From NCBI GenBank assembly GCA_964407825.1, contig CAYOXD010000005.1, positions 7,223-71,222 of the forward strand: 64,000 bases of DNA. The letters are read 5' to 3'. How positions within the stretch are numbered: the stretch's first letter is position 1; each line of letters begins with the position of its first letter. The DNA comes from CAYOXD01 sp964407825 (GTDB lineage: Bacteria; Desulfobacterota; Desulfobacteria; Desulfobacterales; JAFDDL01). Shown piece after piece: positions 1 to 9,020 of the stretch. The notes beneath the pieces were generated by a model, which was given only the letters and a program-made list of their open reading frames with translations, was not told the origin of the DNA and did no database searches. The position numbers were made by a program, and so were the translations under genes.

Positions 1-124
1 CCTCCTCGGGACCGGCCTCCCGAACGATGCCGATCATCTCCTCGGCCGTTACCACCACCACGTCCCCGGATTTAATCCGTTCGTTTATGTCCTGATATGT
101 TTTTTTAATTTTATACTGAGCCAT
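1..124 (-). CDS. DUF39 homocysteine-biosynthesis protein, N-terminal fragment
   Basis: Only the first 41 codons are in the window; the gene runs off the left edge. The start is an ATG at 122-124. The peptide begins MAQYKIKKTYQDINERI and continues with a VVVVTAEEM stretch, which is typical of the start of DUF39 proteins. That family supplies sulfur for homocysteine synthesis from aspartate semialdehyde in methanogens and many sulfate reducers. It lies just downstream of the M23 peptidase gene on the same strand, 24 bp away, so the two may be co-transcribed. Family assignment is from N-terminal resemblance only. Confidence 0.6.
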   Translation of the reverse strand, partial: MAQYKIKKTYQDINERIKSGDVVVVTAEEMIGIVREAGPEE

Positions 125-148
125 ACCCTTATCTCCGTACTGATGTGC

Positions 149-1534
149 TCAATTCGCCCTTGGGAACCGCTCGGCCGCTCGATCGAGCTTACCGCTGATG
201 TTGCTCCGGATCCAGTGGGGATCCCACCATTCAAGGGGATTCACAAAGATGTCATGAAGGAGCATACCGAAATGAAGGTGATCTCCCCCCGCCATTCCCG
301 TAAACCCCGTAATGCCGATGAACTGTCCCTTGGTCACATGGTCGCCCACATGGACCCCGATCTGGCTCAAGTGGGAGTACATGGTGAACAGTCCGATCCC
401 GTGGTCGATCAGGATCGTGTTTCCATAGATGCCCAGGTCCCCGGCAAAGGCGATTTTGCCGCTGTTGGCGGCCGGAACATCCGCGTGGGCCACAGAGGCC
501 AGATCCATCCCCATGTGATGCTCCTGGTCCACCTTCTTTCCATGGTAGTAGTAGGTTCTGAAATCCGCGAAGTGGGCCCGGGTGGCGGAGTGGGGAAACC
601 GTTCAAAGACGCCGTTCCAGAGAATATGGCTCTCCGAGTTCCTGCAGCTGCGCTTGGCGCGCTCGTTGTTTTCCTTGCGCAGTTTTTGGTTGACATACAG
701 AAACTTGTCCAGCAGGGAAGCGCCGGCAAGATCCCCCCCTCTGGCCAGCACGGGCATCTTCCAATTCAAAAATTTGTCGGAAATGTTGATGTTGTCCGTT
801 CTGAACCGTTCCTCCTTGATGTAATGGGGAAAGCCCGCCACGCCCACATTGCCTGCCGCATCCACGGCACGAATCAGGAGTTGCGTATCCCTGCCCTGAT
901 GATAGTCCAGGGCAAAAAGAGCAACATATATTTGTTTATCTTTAAAATAGCCGCTGTAACCCGGAAAAAAATTATCCCCCACCACAACCCCCTGCTCGGG
1001 GCAGGCCTCGGACAGCCGGTAAATCACCAGTCCACTTCCCCCCTGACGGAGGTTGTGAACCCTTGAAATCACCTCGATGCTCGGCGGCTGGGTGTCGATG
1101 AGCACCTCTTTTTTCACATCCCGCTGATTGCCGTGCCACCACCCACGCCAGGAATAATCCCAAACCGAAAGGCGAAGAACCGCTTTCCCATCCGAAATAT
1201 GCAGTTTTTTAGGATCGACCGGCACACGCAACTGATCGAATGAAACGGCGCCCCGCTGCAAAAAACCCAACGCAGGATAATCCTTCTTCAGCAGCACCGT
1301 GTCCTTGCCGTTCTTCTGAAGATCGATCCACACCCGTCTCAATCCGCTTTTCTGATCCCAGACCTTCAACGAAAGCTCGGCCTTGGCACCAATGGCATCC
1401 GGCATGGAATCAAAACGGATTCCCGGCGCTTCCCTCTCAAACTTCAGGGCAAGATACCAGCCGCCGGCAATGGCGAGGAGAACCAGGGGCAACAGGAAAA
1501 ACAGGGGTCTTACTTTTTTATCTTTTTGTTTCAA
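149..1534 (-). CDS. Membrane-anchored M23 family metallopeptidase
   Basis: A 461-residue protein with one N-terminal transmembrane helix (about residues 10-28), a long periplasmic region that looks beta-rich, and a C-terminal M23/LytM domain. The M23 motifs are visible: HMGMD (first zinc ligands), then HGIGLFTMYSHL and GDHLHFG (HxH). The active site therefore looks intact, which suggests a peptidoglycan endopeptidase or, less likely, an amidase activator. The start is a TTG at 1532-1534 preceded by GAGGAGG; no ATG competes. It is divergent from kdsA, so the 230 bp between them should hold promoters for both. The substrate is unknown. Confidence 0.85.
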   Translation of the reverse strand: MKQKDKKVRPLFFLLPLVLLAIAGGWYLALKFEREAPGIRFDSMPDAIGAKAELSLKVWDQKSGLRRVWIDLQKNGKDTVLLKKDYPALGFLQRGAVSFDQLRVPVDPKKLHISDGKAVLRLSVWDYSWRGWWHGNQRDVKKEVLIDTQPPSIEVISRVHNLRQGGSGLVIYRLSEACPEQGVVVGDNFFPGYSGYFKDKQIYVALFALDYHQGRDTQLLIRAVDAAGNVGVAGFPHYIKEERFRTDNINISDKFLNWKMPVLARGGDLAGASLLDKFLYVNQKLRKENNERAKRSCRNSESHILWNGVFERFPHSATRAHFADFRTYYYHGKKVDQEHHMGMDLASVAHADVPAANSGKIAFAGDLGIYGNTILIDHGIGLFTMYSHLSQIGVHVGDHVTKGQFIGITGFTGMAGGDHLHFGMLLHDIFVNPLEWWDPHWIRSNISGKLDRAAERFPRAN

Positions 1535-1626
1535 TATGTTAAACGCCTCCTCTTCCTCTTTTCGTGGTCGCTAACCCTATCAGCTTCGGGGTTGGGAATC
1601 AAGGGTAAGTTTGTTGTCTGCATTCC

Positions 1627-1655
1627 TTGACTTTTCCGCCCCGCAAAGCTAAAGC
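1627..1655 (+). promoter_or_regulatory. Possible sigma-70 promoter ahead of the kdsA operon
   Basis: TTGACT at 1627-1632 and TAAAGC at 1650-1655 are separated by 17 bp in the divergent region upstream of kdsA. The -10 is weak. A CCCTGCC/GGCAGGG inverted repeat lies downstream in the presumed leader. Support is by consensus only. Confidence 0.3.
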
Positions 1656-1762
1656 TGTGCCAACATTAGGCAGGTCCCCCCGTTTTTTCGAGAGCCCCTG
1701 CCCTGTTGTTCCCTGTCCACGCAAGGCAGGGAAACTTCTAACCCTTTTTCCAAGATCGCTGG

Positions 1763-2596
1763 ATGTACGCCATGGTCACCATAGACGGCAACCCCATTGG
1801 TCGCGGTGCTCCGCTGGCCCTCATCGCAGGCCCCTGCGTCATCGAGAGCCCCGAGATCACCCGTTTCATCGCCAGGTCTCTGAAGGAGATGACCGACAAG
1901 CTGGGAATGCCCTTAATCTTCAAAGCTTCTTACGACAAGGCCAACCGAACCGCCATCACCTCCTTTCGGGGCCCGGGCATCGATGAAGGGTTGGACATCC
2001 TGGGCGCCATCAGAGAGGAACTGCACATCCCCGTCCTTTCGGATGTCCATCTGGCGGGGGACGTCCAAAAGGCGGCAAACGTCCTGGACGTGCTTCAGAT
2101 ACCGGCCTTCCTTTGCCGCCAAACGGACCTGATTCTGGCAGCGGCGGCGGCCGGGAAGCCCGTGAACATCAAAAAGGGTCAGTTCCTGGCACCATGGGAT
2201 ATCGGCCACATCCTCGACAAGGCAGCTTCCACGGGCAACAGCCAGCTCCTGATCACCGAGCGGGGAAGCATGTTCGGGTACAACAACCTGGTGGTGGATT
2301 TTCGCGGCATTCCCATCATGCAGGCCACCGGATATCCGGTTGTCTTCGATGCCACCCACAGTGTGCAGCTTCCCGGCGGCAGCGGCACCAGCTCCGGCGG
2401 CCAGCGACAGTTCGCCCCCGTTCTGGCCTGCGCCGCGGTAGCTGCGGGGGCAGACGCCGTGTTCATGGAGGTGCATCCGGACCCGGACCACGCCCTCTGT
2501 GACGGCCCGAACTCCCTGCGACTCGATGATCTGTTCGATCTTCTGGACCGGCTGAAAGCCATTCGATCGGCATGCGGCCGGGGAGCCGCTCCATGA
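1763..2596 (+). CDS. kdsA: 3-deoxy-D-manno-octulosonate 8-phosphate synthase
   Basis: Condenses phosphoenolpyruvate with D-arabinose 5-phosphate to make KDO-8-phosphate, the first committed step to the inner-core sugar KDO of LPS. The 277-residue length is normal. Family landmarks include LIAGPCVIES near the N-terminus, the KASYDKANR segment, the ITERG and FDATHSVQLPG strands and the FMEVHPDPD segment near the C-terminus of the TIM barrel. No strong ribosome site precedes the first ATG; the ATG nine bases later is an alternative. The stop overlaps the kdsC start, so the two are translationally coupled. It opens the LPS operon. Confidence 0.96.
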   Translation: MYAMVTIDGNPIGRGAPLALIAGPCVIESPEITRFIARSLKEMTDKLGMPLIFKASYDKANRTAITSFRGPGIDEGLDILGAIREELHIPVLSDVHLAGDVQKAANVLDVLQIPAFLCRQTDLILAAAAAGKPVNIKKGQFLAPWDIGHILDKAASTGNSQLLITERGSMFGYNNLVVDFRGIPIMQATGYPVVFDATHSVQLPGGSGTSSGGQRQFAPVLACAAVAAGADAVFMEVHPDPDHALCDGPNSLRLDDLFDLLDRLKAIRSACGRGAAP

Positions 2597-3126
2597 AGCC
2601 ACCGACCGGGGAACTTAAAAGCCGGTTGAAACAGATCCGCCTCCTGCTTCTAGATGTGGACGGGGTATTGACGGACGGCAGCATCATTTACACAGATACG
2701 GGCCAGGAAATCAAACGTTTCCACACCCGGGACGGGCTTGGTCTCAAGCTGGCGATGGAGGCGGGTATTCAGGTGGGCATCGTCACGGGCCGCCGGGGCC
2801 CCGCCCTCATGCACCGCTGCCGCAACCTCGGCATTGACCTTGTGTTCGACGGCATCGACGACAAGGGGACTGCTTTGGAACATATCTCGGGGCAACTGGA
2901 CATCCCGAAATCACAAATCGCCTTTGTGGGGGATGATTTGCCGGACCTTCCCATCATGCGGCGCGTCGGGGTGGCGGTGGCGGTGGCGGATGCCTGCCCG
3001 GAGATACGCCAGGCGGCCCATATGGTAACCTCGGCCTCGGGCGGATCTGGAGCCGTCCGGGAGGTGTGCCAGGTTCTTCTACAGGCCATGGGAACCTGGG
3101 AGGCAGTATTGAAACGATTCTCGTGA
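2593..3126 (+). CDS. kdsC: 3-deoxy-D-manno-octulosonate 8-phosphate phosphatase (HAD family)
   Basis: Removes the phosphate from KDO-8-P, the product of the preceding gene. It is a cap-less HAD protein of 177 residues. The catalytic loop DVDGVLTDG sits at residues 21-29, followed by the substrate-loop region TRDGLGLK, the TGRRG motif II segment and the VGDDLPDLP motif IV. The start at 2593 was chosen because it forms an ATGA overlap with the kdsA stop and has GGGAG upstream; a longer reading from 2572 would extend into kdsA. KdsC is normally a tetramer of such short chains. Confidence 0.95.
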   Translation: MKPPTGELKSRLKQIRLLLLDVDGVLTDGSIIYTDTGQEIKRFHTRDGLGLKLAMEAGIQVGIVTGRRGPALMHRCRNLGIDLVFDGIDDKGTALEHISGQLDIPKSQIAFVGDDLPDLPIMRRVGVAVAVADACPEIRQAAHMVTSASGGSGAVREVCQVLLQAMGTWEAVLKRFS

Positions 3127-3127
3127 A

Positions 3128-3757
3128 ATGGGGATCGATCGGGATAATGGAATGACCATGGTTGTTGGAAAGGTTCTTGGAAAAACCAAACGTCCCCTGA
3201 AGGTGGAGCCCATTCTCGTTCTGGTACTGGTGATCGCAGTGAGCGTTATCCTGACCATTTTCTGGTCCTCACGACGGTCCAAGCAACTGCCGGTAGCCGA
3301 CACCTCCGCAAAACAGGAGCGGGAGGCCACCCTTTCCATTGACGGAATCCGCATGACCGTCATGAAAGGAGGACAGACGGCGTGGTATATGACCGCGAAC
3401 CACGGCATCTATCTGGACAACAACAGCAAGGCGATTTTCAACGGTATTACCGCCACCTTTATTACTGACGAGGGAAACCCGGTGGTACTGACCGCGGACC
3501 GAGCGACCTATTTCAGCAATTCGAATGATCTTGAAGTCTCCGGTCATGTTGTGATAAAAAATGATCAGTATCAGTTGGAAACAGAGCAATTATCCTATGA
3601 TCATAGCCATCGGGTGCTCACCTCGAACACCCGCGTCCTTGTCAAGAGCGAGGGAGGGGTGGTGGCGGCCGACGCCATGGCTTATGATCTGCGGACAGAC
3701 CAAATTACACTCAAGGGGAATATTGCGGGGACACTCAGTGAACATACAGTTTTGTAA
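3128..3757 (+). CDS. lptC: LPS export system protein LptC
   Basis: Bitopic inner-membrane component that passes LPS from the LptB2FG transporter to LptA. It shows a short cytoplasmic tail, one transmembrane helix (about residues 28-46) and a periplasmic OstA-like beta-jellyroll with the usual pattern of alternating beta-strands (for example DLEVSGHVVIKN). At 209 residues it is slightly longer than E. coli LptC (191). It begins two bases after kdsC and is followed by lptA and lptB. Another ATG at 3152 would give a shorter N-terminus; no strong ribosome site decides between them. Confidence 0.9.
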   Translation: MGIDRDNGMTMVVGKVLGKTKRPLKVEPILVLVLVIAVSVILTIFWSSRRSKQLPVADTSAKQEREATLSIDGIRMTVMKGGQTAWYMTANHGIYLDNNSKAIFNGITATFITDEGNPVVLTADRATYFSNSNDLEVSGHVVIKNDQYQLETEQLSYDHSHRVLTSNTRVLVKSEGGVVAADAMAYDLRTDQITLKGNIAGTLSEHTVL

Positions 3758-3785
3758 TGGTTACCCAAGGCTGAGGCGGGGGGTG

Positions 3786-4358
3786 ATGACCGCTCTTGTG
3801 ACGGCAATCTGCCTGCTCATGGTGAGCCCAACCTATGCCGAGGCAACCGACCACGCGGGAACCAGCAAAAAGATGATCCCGGCAACCACAGGCTCCGCGC
3901 CGCAGGCAAAGACGGCCAAACCAGTGGCTGCCGATAAAATCTCCATCGCATCGGACGGAGCGCTGATCAACCGTGCCAAGCATACCATTTTACTGAGGGG
4001 AAACGTCGTGGTGCATCAGGGGGATACGACCATTACCAGTGATTCACTGACGCTTTTTCTGAAGCCGGGGGCGAAGATGGGCCCTCCTGGGGTTCAGAGT
4101 GAGAATTCCATAAATAAGATAATCGCGGACGGAAACGTCGTCTTCAAGCTCGACAGCGGAACGGCCTATTCGGATCACGCGGAGTATACGACCAAGAGCC
4201 GGGTGCTGGTACTCACCGGCAAGGCGCCCAAGTTCATCAGCCGGGACAACACCATCACCGGCTCCCGGATCACCGTGAACCGGAATTCCGGCCTGATCAC
4301 CTTCGCTGGGGGCAAGGGCCGGGTGCAAGCAGTGATCTACTCCAAGGACCGTCTGTGA
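3786..4358 (+). CDS. lptA: LPS export system periplasmic protein LptA
   Basis: Periplasmic bridge protein that carries LPS across the periplasm. The mature part is an OstA/LptA domain made of repeated beta-strands (INRAKHTILLRGNVVVHQGD and GNVVFKLDSGTAYSDHAEYT are typical). The start chosen gives a signal peptide ending near TYAEA. A GTG one codon upstream is equally possible; reading further upstream would run into lptC without a ribosome site. A Thr/Lys-rich linker follows the signal peptide. The stop codon overlaps the lptB start region (TGATG). Confidence 0.9.
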   Translation: MTALVTAICLLMVSPTYAEATDHAGTSKKMIPATTGSAPQAKTAKPVAADKISIASDGALINRAKHTILLRGNVVVHQGDTTITSDSLTLFLKPGAKMGPPGVQSENSINKIIADGNVVFKLDSGTAYSDHAEYTTKSRVLVLTGKAPKFISRDNTITGSRITVNRNSGLITFAGGKGRVQAVIYSKDRL

Positions 4359-5080
4359 TGCCCACCTTATCCATTGACAATTTGGTAAAGACCTATAATG
4401 GCAGACGGGTGGTGAACGATATCAGCCTGGAAGTCGTCAGCGGCAGTGTGGTGGGGCTTCTGGGCCCCAACGGCGCTGGGAAAACCACCACGTTCTATAT
4501 GACCGTGGGGATGGTCCAGCCCGATTCGGGGCAAGTCCACCTGGACGATGAAGACATCACCCACGACCCCATGCATGTGAGGGCGCGCAAGGGAGTAGGG
4601 TATCTTCCCCAGGAAGCATCCATTTTCAAAAAGCTCTCGGTCAGGGACAATATCCTTGGCATCCTGGAGGTGCTGCCCATCAAGCGGAGAAAGAGACAGG
4701 CGCGGGCCAATCAACTCCTTGAGGAGTTGGGCATTCGTCACCTGTGGAAACAGAAGGCCGGGGTGCTCTCGGGCGGAGAGCGACGGCGCCTGGAAATTGC
4801 GCGGGCCTTGGCCACCAATCCCTCTTTCATGCTGCTGGATGAACCCTTTGCCGGCATCGACCCCCTGGCAGTCACCGATATCAAGCAGATTATCTGCCAC
4901 CTCCAGGAGCGGGGGATCGGCATTCTGATTTCCGATCACAATGTCCGTGAAACGTTAAGCGTCTGCGAAAAGGCCTATATCCTGCACGACGGGAAGGTGA
5001 TCGAATGCGGCACGCCAGAGCATGTGGCAGGTAGCGAAGCCGCCTGCAAGAATTATCTGGGGAACGAATTCAGGTTGTAA
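4358..5080 (+). CDS. lptB: LPS export ABC transporter ATP-binding protein LptB
   Basis: Cytoplasmic ATPase that powers extraction of LPS from the inner membrane with LptF and LptG, which are not in this window. Walker A is GPNGAGKT at about 36-43, the signature is LSGGERRRLEIARAL, and Walker B is FMLLDEPFAGIDP, with the SDHN H-loop after it. Length (240 residues) is normal. An in-frame GTG immediately upstream (4355) could also start it. lptB is directly followed by rpoN, an order seen in many Proteobacteria. Confidence 0.97.
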   Translation: MPTLSIDNLVKTYNGRRVVNDISLEVVSGSVVGLLGPNGAGKTTTFYMTVGMVQPDSGQVHLDDEDITHDPMHVRARKGVGYLPQEASIFKKLSVRDNILGILEVLPIKRRKRQARANQLLEELGIRHLWKQKAGVLSGGERRRLEIARALATNPSFMLLDEPFAGIDPLAVTDIKQIICHLQERGIGILISDHNVRETLSVCEKAYILHDGKVIECGTPEHVAGSEAACKNYLGNEFRL

Positions 5081-5081
5081 T

Positions 5082-6515
5082 ATGGCGATAGAACTGCGAC
5101 AACAATTAAAACTGACCCAGCAGCTGATCATGACACCGCAGCTGCAGATGGCCATCAAGCTGCTCCAGCTGTCCCGGTTGGAACTCATGGACTCGATTCA
5201 GCATGAGCTGGAACAGAATCCCGCCCTCGAAGAGTCGCCTGAAACCACCACGGAAGACCCGCTGGCCGAGACGCAACCGGCCACCCCGGAGGCATCCCCA
5301 GCGGACAAGGAAATCACCATAGAAGAGAAGATCCGGGAGGACATCGACTGGAGCAACTACATGGACGAATACAACACGCCCGGTCGCTCCACCTTCGAAT
5401 CCGAAGCGAAGGACTCCCCCCAGTTTGAAGCATTCATCGCACCGAAGGAAACCCTCGCAGACCACCTTCTCTGGCAGCTGATGATGACCAAGCCCTCCGA
5501 AATGGAGGAGCGCATCGGCAGCTTCATCATCGGCAGTCTCACATCGGACGGGTACCTGGATATGGACATCGAGGGCATTGCACAGCCCCTTGGGTGCGAT
5601 GCCTATCAGGTGGAAACGGTCTTACATCTCATGCAGACCTTCGACCCCATCGGTGTATGCGCACGGGACCTGAAGGAATGCCTTTTGTTACAGGTGCGAC
5701 ACCTGGAACTGGAAAACACCGTGGTGGCGGACATCATCAACCACCATCTGCACCATCTGGAAAACAAGAACTACCGGGCCATCGTCAAGGCGCTGAAGAT
5801 CAACCTCGAAGAGGTGATCCGCGCGGTCAACATCATCCGGGTACTGGAGCCGAGACCCGGCTTGCAGTTCTCCGGAGAAGAGCCCCAGTACATTATCCCG
5901 GATATTTATGTCTATAAACTGGAAAATGAATTTGTCATTGTTTTGAACGACGATGGTATGCCGAAATTACGCGTCAATAATTTCTACAAGAAGGCGGTCA
6001 ATCGAAAGGAGGAAATTTCCGGTCAGGCACGGGATTATATTCAGGAGAAATTGCGCTCCGCGGCCTGGCTGATCAGAAGCATCCATCAACGCCAGAAGAC
6101 CATCTACCGCGTGATGGAGAGCATCACCAAGTTTCAGCGCCAGTTTTTCGAGAGAGGCATCGCCCATCTCAAGCCGATGGTGCTCAGGGACGTGGCTCTC
6201 GACATCGGGATGCACGAGTCAACCATCAGCCGCGTCACCACCAACAAGTATGTATATACTCCCCAAGGTATTTTCGAGTTAAAGTATTTTTTCAACAGTT
6301 CCATCAACCGGATCCATGGGGACGCCATCGCATCGGTCAGCGTACAGGACAAAATCAGACAGATTATCGACAGCGAAAATCCCCGGAAACCATACAGTGA
6401 CAGCAAAATCGCGGAAATGCTCGAGGCGTCCAACATCAACATCGCTCGAAGAACAGTTGCAAAATATCGAGAAATGATGCGGGTTCTGCCATCCAATAAG
6501 AGGAAGCAATATTAA
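5082..6515 (+). CDS. rpoN: RNA polymerase sigma-54 factor RpoN
   Basis: Directs RNA polymerase to -24/-12 promoters that need AAA+ activators. Region I (residues 1-50) is Gln/Leu-rich (LKLTQQLIMTPQLQMAIKLLQ), region II is acidic, then come the core-binding domain and the C-terminal RpoN box ARRTVAKYRE just before the end. The protein is 477 residues. The start at 5082 lies one base after the lptB stop and matches the conserved region I N-terminus. At least three activators with GAFTGA loops (11924, 13002, 21186) and one strong -24/-12 promoter (22766) are in the same window. Confidence 0.97.
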   Translation: MAIELRQQLKLTQQLIMTPQLQMAIKLLQLSRLELMDSIQHELEQNPALEESPETTTEDPLAETQPATPEASPADKEITIEEKIREDIDWSNYMDEYNTPGRSTFESEAKDSPQFEAFIAPKETLADHLLWQLMMTKPSEMEERIGSFIIGSLTSDGYLDMDIEGIAQPLGCDAYQVETVLHLMQTFDPIGVCARDLKECLLLQVRHLELENTVVADIINHHLHHLENKNYRAIVKALKINLEEVIRAVNIIRVLEPRPGLQFSGEEPQYIIPDIYVYKLENEFVIVLNDDGMPKLRVNNFYKKAVNRKEEISGQARDYIQEKLRSAAWLIRSIHQRQKTIYRVMESITKFQRQFFERGIAHLKPMVLRDVALDIGMHESTISRVTTNKYVYTPQGIFELKYFFNSSINRIHGDAIASVSVQDKIRQIIDSENPRKPYSDSKIAEMLEASNINIARRTVAKYREMMRVLPSNKRKQY

Positions 6516-6528
6516 AGGGAGGGCAAGT

Positions 6529-7065
6529 ATGCAAACATCCGTTACTTTCAAGAATATAGACCCGTCTGACCATCTCAGATCCTATGCCCAGGACAAACTC
6601 GACCGCCTGGATAAATTCCTGGACAACCCGGCCGAGGCCAACGTGATGCTGCGGGTCGAGAAATTTCGGCATATCGCAGAGGTCAATATCAACGGAGACC
6701 GGCTCAACATTGTCGGCAAGGAGGAAACCGAAGATATGTACTCCGCCATCGACATGGTGCTGGACAAGCTTGAAGCCCAGATCAAAAAGAGCAAGGGGAA
6801 AATTCGGGAGCACCGGGGAAGCGGGAAAAACCGCCACAGGGAGGCCAGCATCCTGGAGGTGCCCCCCCCCGAGTCTGAGGAGAGGACCGGCAGGATCCGG
6901 GTTAAAAATATCGATTACAAGCCCATGGATGTGGAAGAGGCCGTCATGCAGATCGGTCTGGTGGAAGACAATTTTCTGGTTTTCACCAATTCCAAGACAG
7001 ACAAGGTGAACGTATTGTATCGTCGCAACAACGGTAACTTCGGTTTGATACAGCCGAGCAACTGA
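6529..7065 (+). CDS. hpf: Ribosome hibernation promoting factor, long form
   Basis: Binds the 30S decoding centre and dimerises 70S ribosomes into inactive 100S particles during slow growth. The 178-residue length identifies the long form: an N-terminal HPF/YfiA domain (about 1-100), a charged linker, and a C-terminal dimerisation domain (about 118-175, with VEEAVMQIGLVEDNFLVF). The ribosome site AAAGGGAGG is strong. It sits between rpoN and ptsN, the arrangement found in many Proteobacteria, although there the short form is common. Confidence 0.95.
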   Translation: MQTSVTFKNIDPSDHLRSYAQDKLDRLDKFLDNPAEANVMLRVEKFRHIAEVNINGDRLNIVGKEETEDMYSAIDMVLDKLEAQIKKSKGKIREHRGSGKNRHREASILEVPPPESEERTGRIRVKNIDYKPMDVEEAVMQIGLVEDNFLVFTNSKTDKVNVLYRRNNGNFGLIQPSN

Positions 7066-7148
7066 CGGGGCATCCCAAATGGGCACGGGTGCGGCATTTC
7101 CCCTGAAGGGGGGAGATTGCCAGCCCGGTTGACTTCTGGTGAATAGCA

Positions 7149-7607
7149 ATGAAAATCGTTGACGTGCTTCAAAAGGAAGCCATTCAGATTGATCTTAAGG
7201 CAAAGGATAAGAGGGGGGCCATCGAGGAGATGGTGACCCCGGTGGCCCGCCTATCCGGTATTGACCAGGAAGAGATCGTCCGGGTATTAATGGAGAGGGA
7301 ACGGCTGGGTTCAACGGGAATCGGCGAGGGGGTCGGTATCCCCCACGGCAAGCTCAGAGGGCTGGATTCCCTGGCGCTTGGATTCGGCATCAGCCGGAAG
7401 GGGATTGATTTTGAATCCATCGACAATCGTCCCACCCATATATTTTTCCTCCTCATCACTCCGGAGAACTCCACTGGTCTTCATTTGAAGCTACTGGCCC
7501 GCATCTCCAGGGTATTGAAAAGCAAACCGTTCAAGGAACAGCTGCTGGGCGCCATGGACGTCGAGGAGATCTACTCGATTATCCAGAGGGCGGACGAGGG
7601 CCTGTAG
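7149..7607 (+). CDS. ptsN: PTS IIA-like nitrogen-regulatory protein PtsN
   Basis: EIIA-Ntr domain protein of 152 residues, a phosphate acceptor in the nitrogen PTS regulatory relay. The phosphorylatable histidine is His66 in GIPHGK, and the conserved LGSTGIGEGVGIPHG stretch is complete. No PTS EI-Ntr or NPr gene is seen next to it; in many bacteria NPr follows rapZ, but here rimI does. The 83 bp upstream hold no obvious gene and the ribosome site is weak. Confidence 0.94.
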   Translation: MKIVDVLQKEAIQIDLKAKDKRGAIEEMVTPVARLSGIDQEEIVRVLMERERLGSTGIGEGVGIPHGKLRGLDSLALGFGISRKGIDFESIDNRPTHIFFLLITPENSTGLHLKLLARISRVLKSKPFKEQLLGAMDVEEIYSIIQRADEGL

Positions 7608-7668
7608 CCGACGCTAAACCCGCAATTCTGTCCATCAGTGAAGGTCAAACGGTTTCAGGGGCATCTGG

Positions 7669-8538
7669 GTGACGGCAACTCCATCCAACATCATCATCAT
7701 CACCGGGTATTCGGGATCCGGAAAGAGCACGGCTCTGGCCGCACTGGAAGATTGCGGCTTTTACTGCGTGGACAATATGCCGGTGGCGCTGCTTCCAAAA
7801 TTCCTGGAACTGGTCACGGAAAGCAATTCGGAAATCGCAGGACTCGGATTTGTGATGGACCTTCGCGAGAGGGGGTTTATAGACCGGTATCAGAGCGTTT
7901 TTGCCTCGCTGCAGGAGCAGGGCACTGAGCTCACCATCTTGTTCCTTCAAGCCAGTGAGCAAGCCCTGCTGCAGCGTTACAGCCAAACCCGCCGCCAGCA
8001 CCCCATGGCCCACGGTCTGGGCGTTCTCGATGGAATCCGCACGGAAAGGGATCAACTCCAGGAGCTGAGAAGAGCGGCCCACTACGTCGTCGACACCTCC
8101 CACTACAACGTACATGAATTGAAGACGGTCATCTTCGACCTGGCACAAAAGAGCCGGAAGGTCTCCATCATTACCATCAACCTGCTCTCCTTTGGCTTTA
8201 AATATGGCATCCCCGCCGACGCCGACCTGGTGGTTGACGTGCGGTTTATCAAGAACCCCTATTTTGTTCCGGACCTCAAGCCTCTGACCGGCGAGTCCCC
8301 GGAAATCGAACAGTTCGTCATGGCCGATCCCAACGCCGCTATATTCGTGGAAAAATATCTAAACCTGCTCGATTGGCTCATTCCCCTCTATGAGAAAGAG
8401 GGAAAGGCATACCTGACCATCGCCGTGGGGTGCACGGGCGGACGGCACCGTTCGGTTACCATCGCAAAGTCCTTTTACAACCACCTCCTGAGACCCGAAA
8501 GAAAGGTTCGCCTATCTCACCGGGACATCGAACAATGA
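7669..8538 (+). CDS. rapZ: RNase adapter protein RapZ
   Basis: P-loop nucleotide-binding protein; in E. coli it guides RNase E to the sRNA GlmZ and so controls glucosamine-6-phosphate synthesis. Walker A GYSGSGKS lies at about 13-20, and the C-terminal domain carries the conserved SFGFKYG, DVRFIKNP and GCTGGRHRSV motifs. Length (289) is normal. The start is a GTG. Its stop overlaps the rimI start by four bases. Whether the GlmZ role applies in this lineage is unknown; the family is also widespread where GlmZ is absent. Confidence 0.95.
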   Translation: MTATPSNIIIITGYSGSGKSTALAALEDCGFYCVDNMPVALLPKFLELVTESNSEIAGLGFVMDLRERGFIDRYQSVFASLQEQGTELTILFLQASEQALLQRYSQTRRQHPMAHGLGVLDGIRTERDQLQELRRAAHYVVDTSHYNVHELKTVIFDLAQKSRKVSIITINLLSFGFKYGIPADADLVVDVRFIKNPYFVPDLKPLTGESPEIEQFVMADPNAAIFVEKYLNLLDWLIPLYEKEGKAYLTIAVGCTGGRHRSVTIAKSFYNHLLRPERKVRLSHRDIEQ

Positions 8539-9020
8539 CAGCAATGGAGCTGCAGTGGCGACTGATTCCCATGAAGGCGGCCCATCTGGATCAGGTCGTT
8601 GCCCTTGAGCAGGTCTGCTTTGCAAGACCGTGGTCCAAAGGGGCTTTTCGCTCGGAACTGACACTGCCCCATTCGAGCAGCCACATCGCAAAAACGACTC
8701 GCTGCCTTGAAAGCGGATCCATAATCGCTTATGTTTGTACACAGCGGATTCTCGACGAACTCACCATTCTCAAGATCGCTGTAAGCGCCGGGTGGCGATC
8801 CCTGGGGGTCGGCACCGCCATCTTGAGACGGATCATGGGAGCCGCTCATCAAACAGGGGCCAAAACTGTTTCTCTGGAGGTTCGCCCGTCGAACGCCGGC
8901 GCGGTTTCCTTCTATCGCCGGCTTGGGCTTGAAGTCATCGGCAGACGGCCCGGCTATTACCCCGAGACCGGGGAGGACGCCCTCATCATGGGCAAGTCGC
9001 TGGAAGGAGAATCAACATGA
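8535..9020 (+). CDS. rimI: Ribosomal protein S18-alanine N-acetyltransferase-like GNAT protein
   Basis: GNAT protein of 161 residues. The acetyl-CoA loop is SLGVGTAI at about residues 90-97, and the C-terminal half has the RimI pattern EVRPSNAGAVSFYRRLGLEVIGRRPGYYP, here read as two shorter runs: EVRPSN and SFYRRLGLE, then a YYP motif. Known RimI enzymes acetylate the N-terminal Ala of S18. The ATGA start overlap with rapZ fixes the start at 8535, and the stop overlaps the gap start in the same way. Substrate is inferred from family resemblance. Confidence 0.85.
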   Translation: MTAMELQWRLIPMKAAHLDQVVALEQVCFARPWSKGAFRSELTLPHSSSHIAKTTRCLESGSIIAYVCTQRILDELTILKIAVSAGWRSLGVGTAILRRIMGAAHQTGAKTVSLEVRPSNAGAVSFYRRLGLEVIGRRPGYYPETGEDALIMGKSLEGEST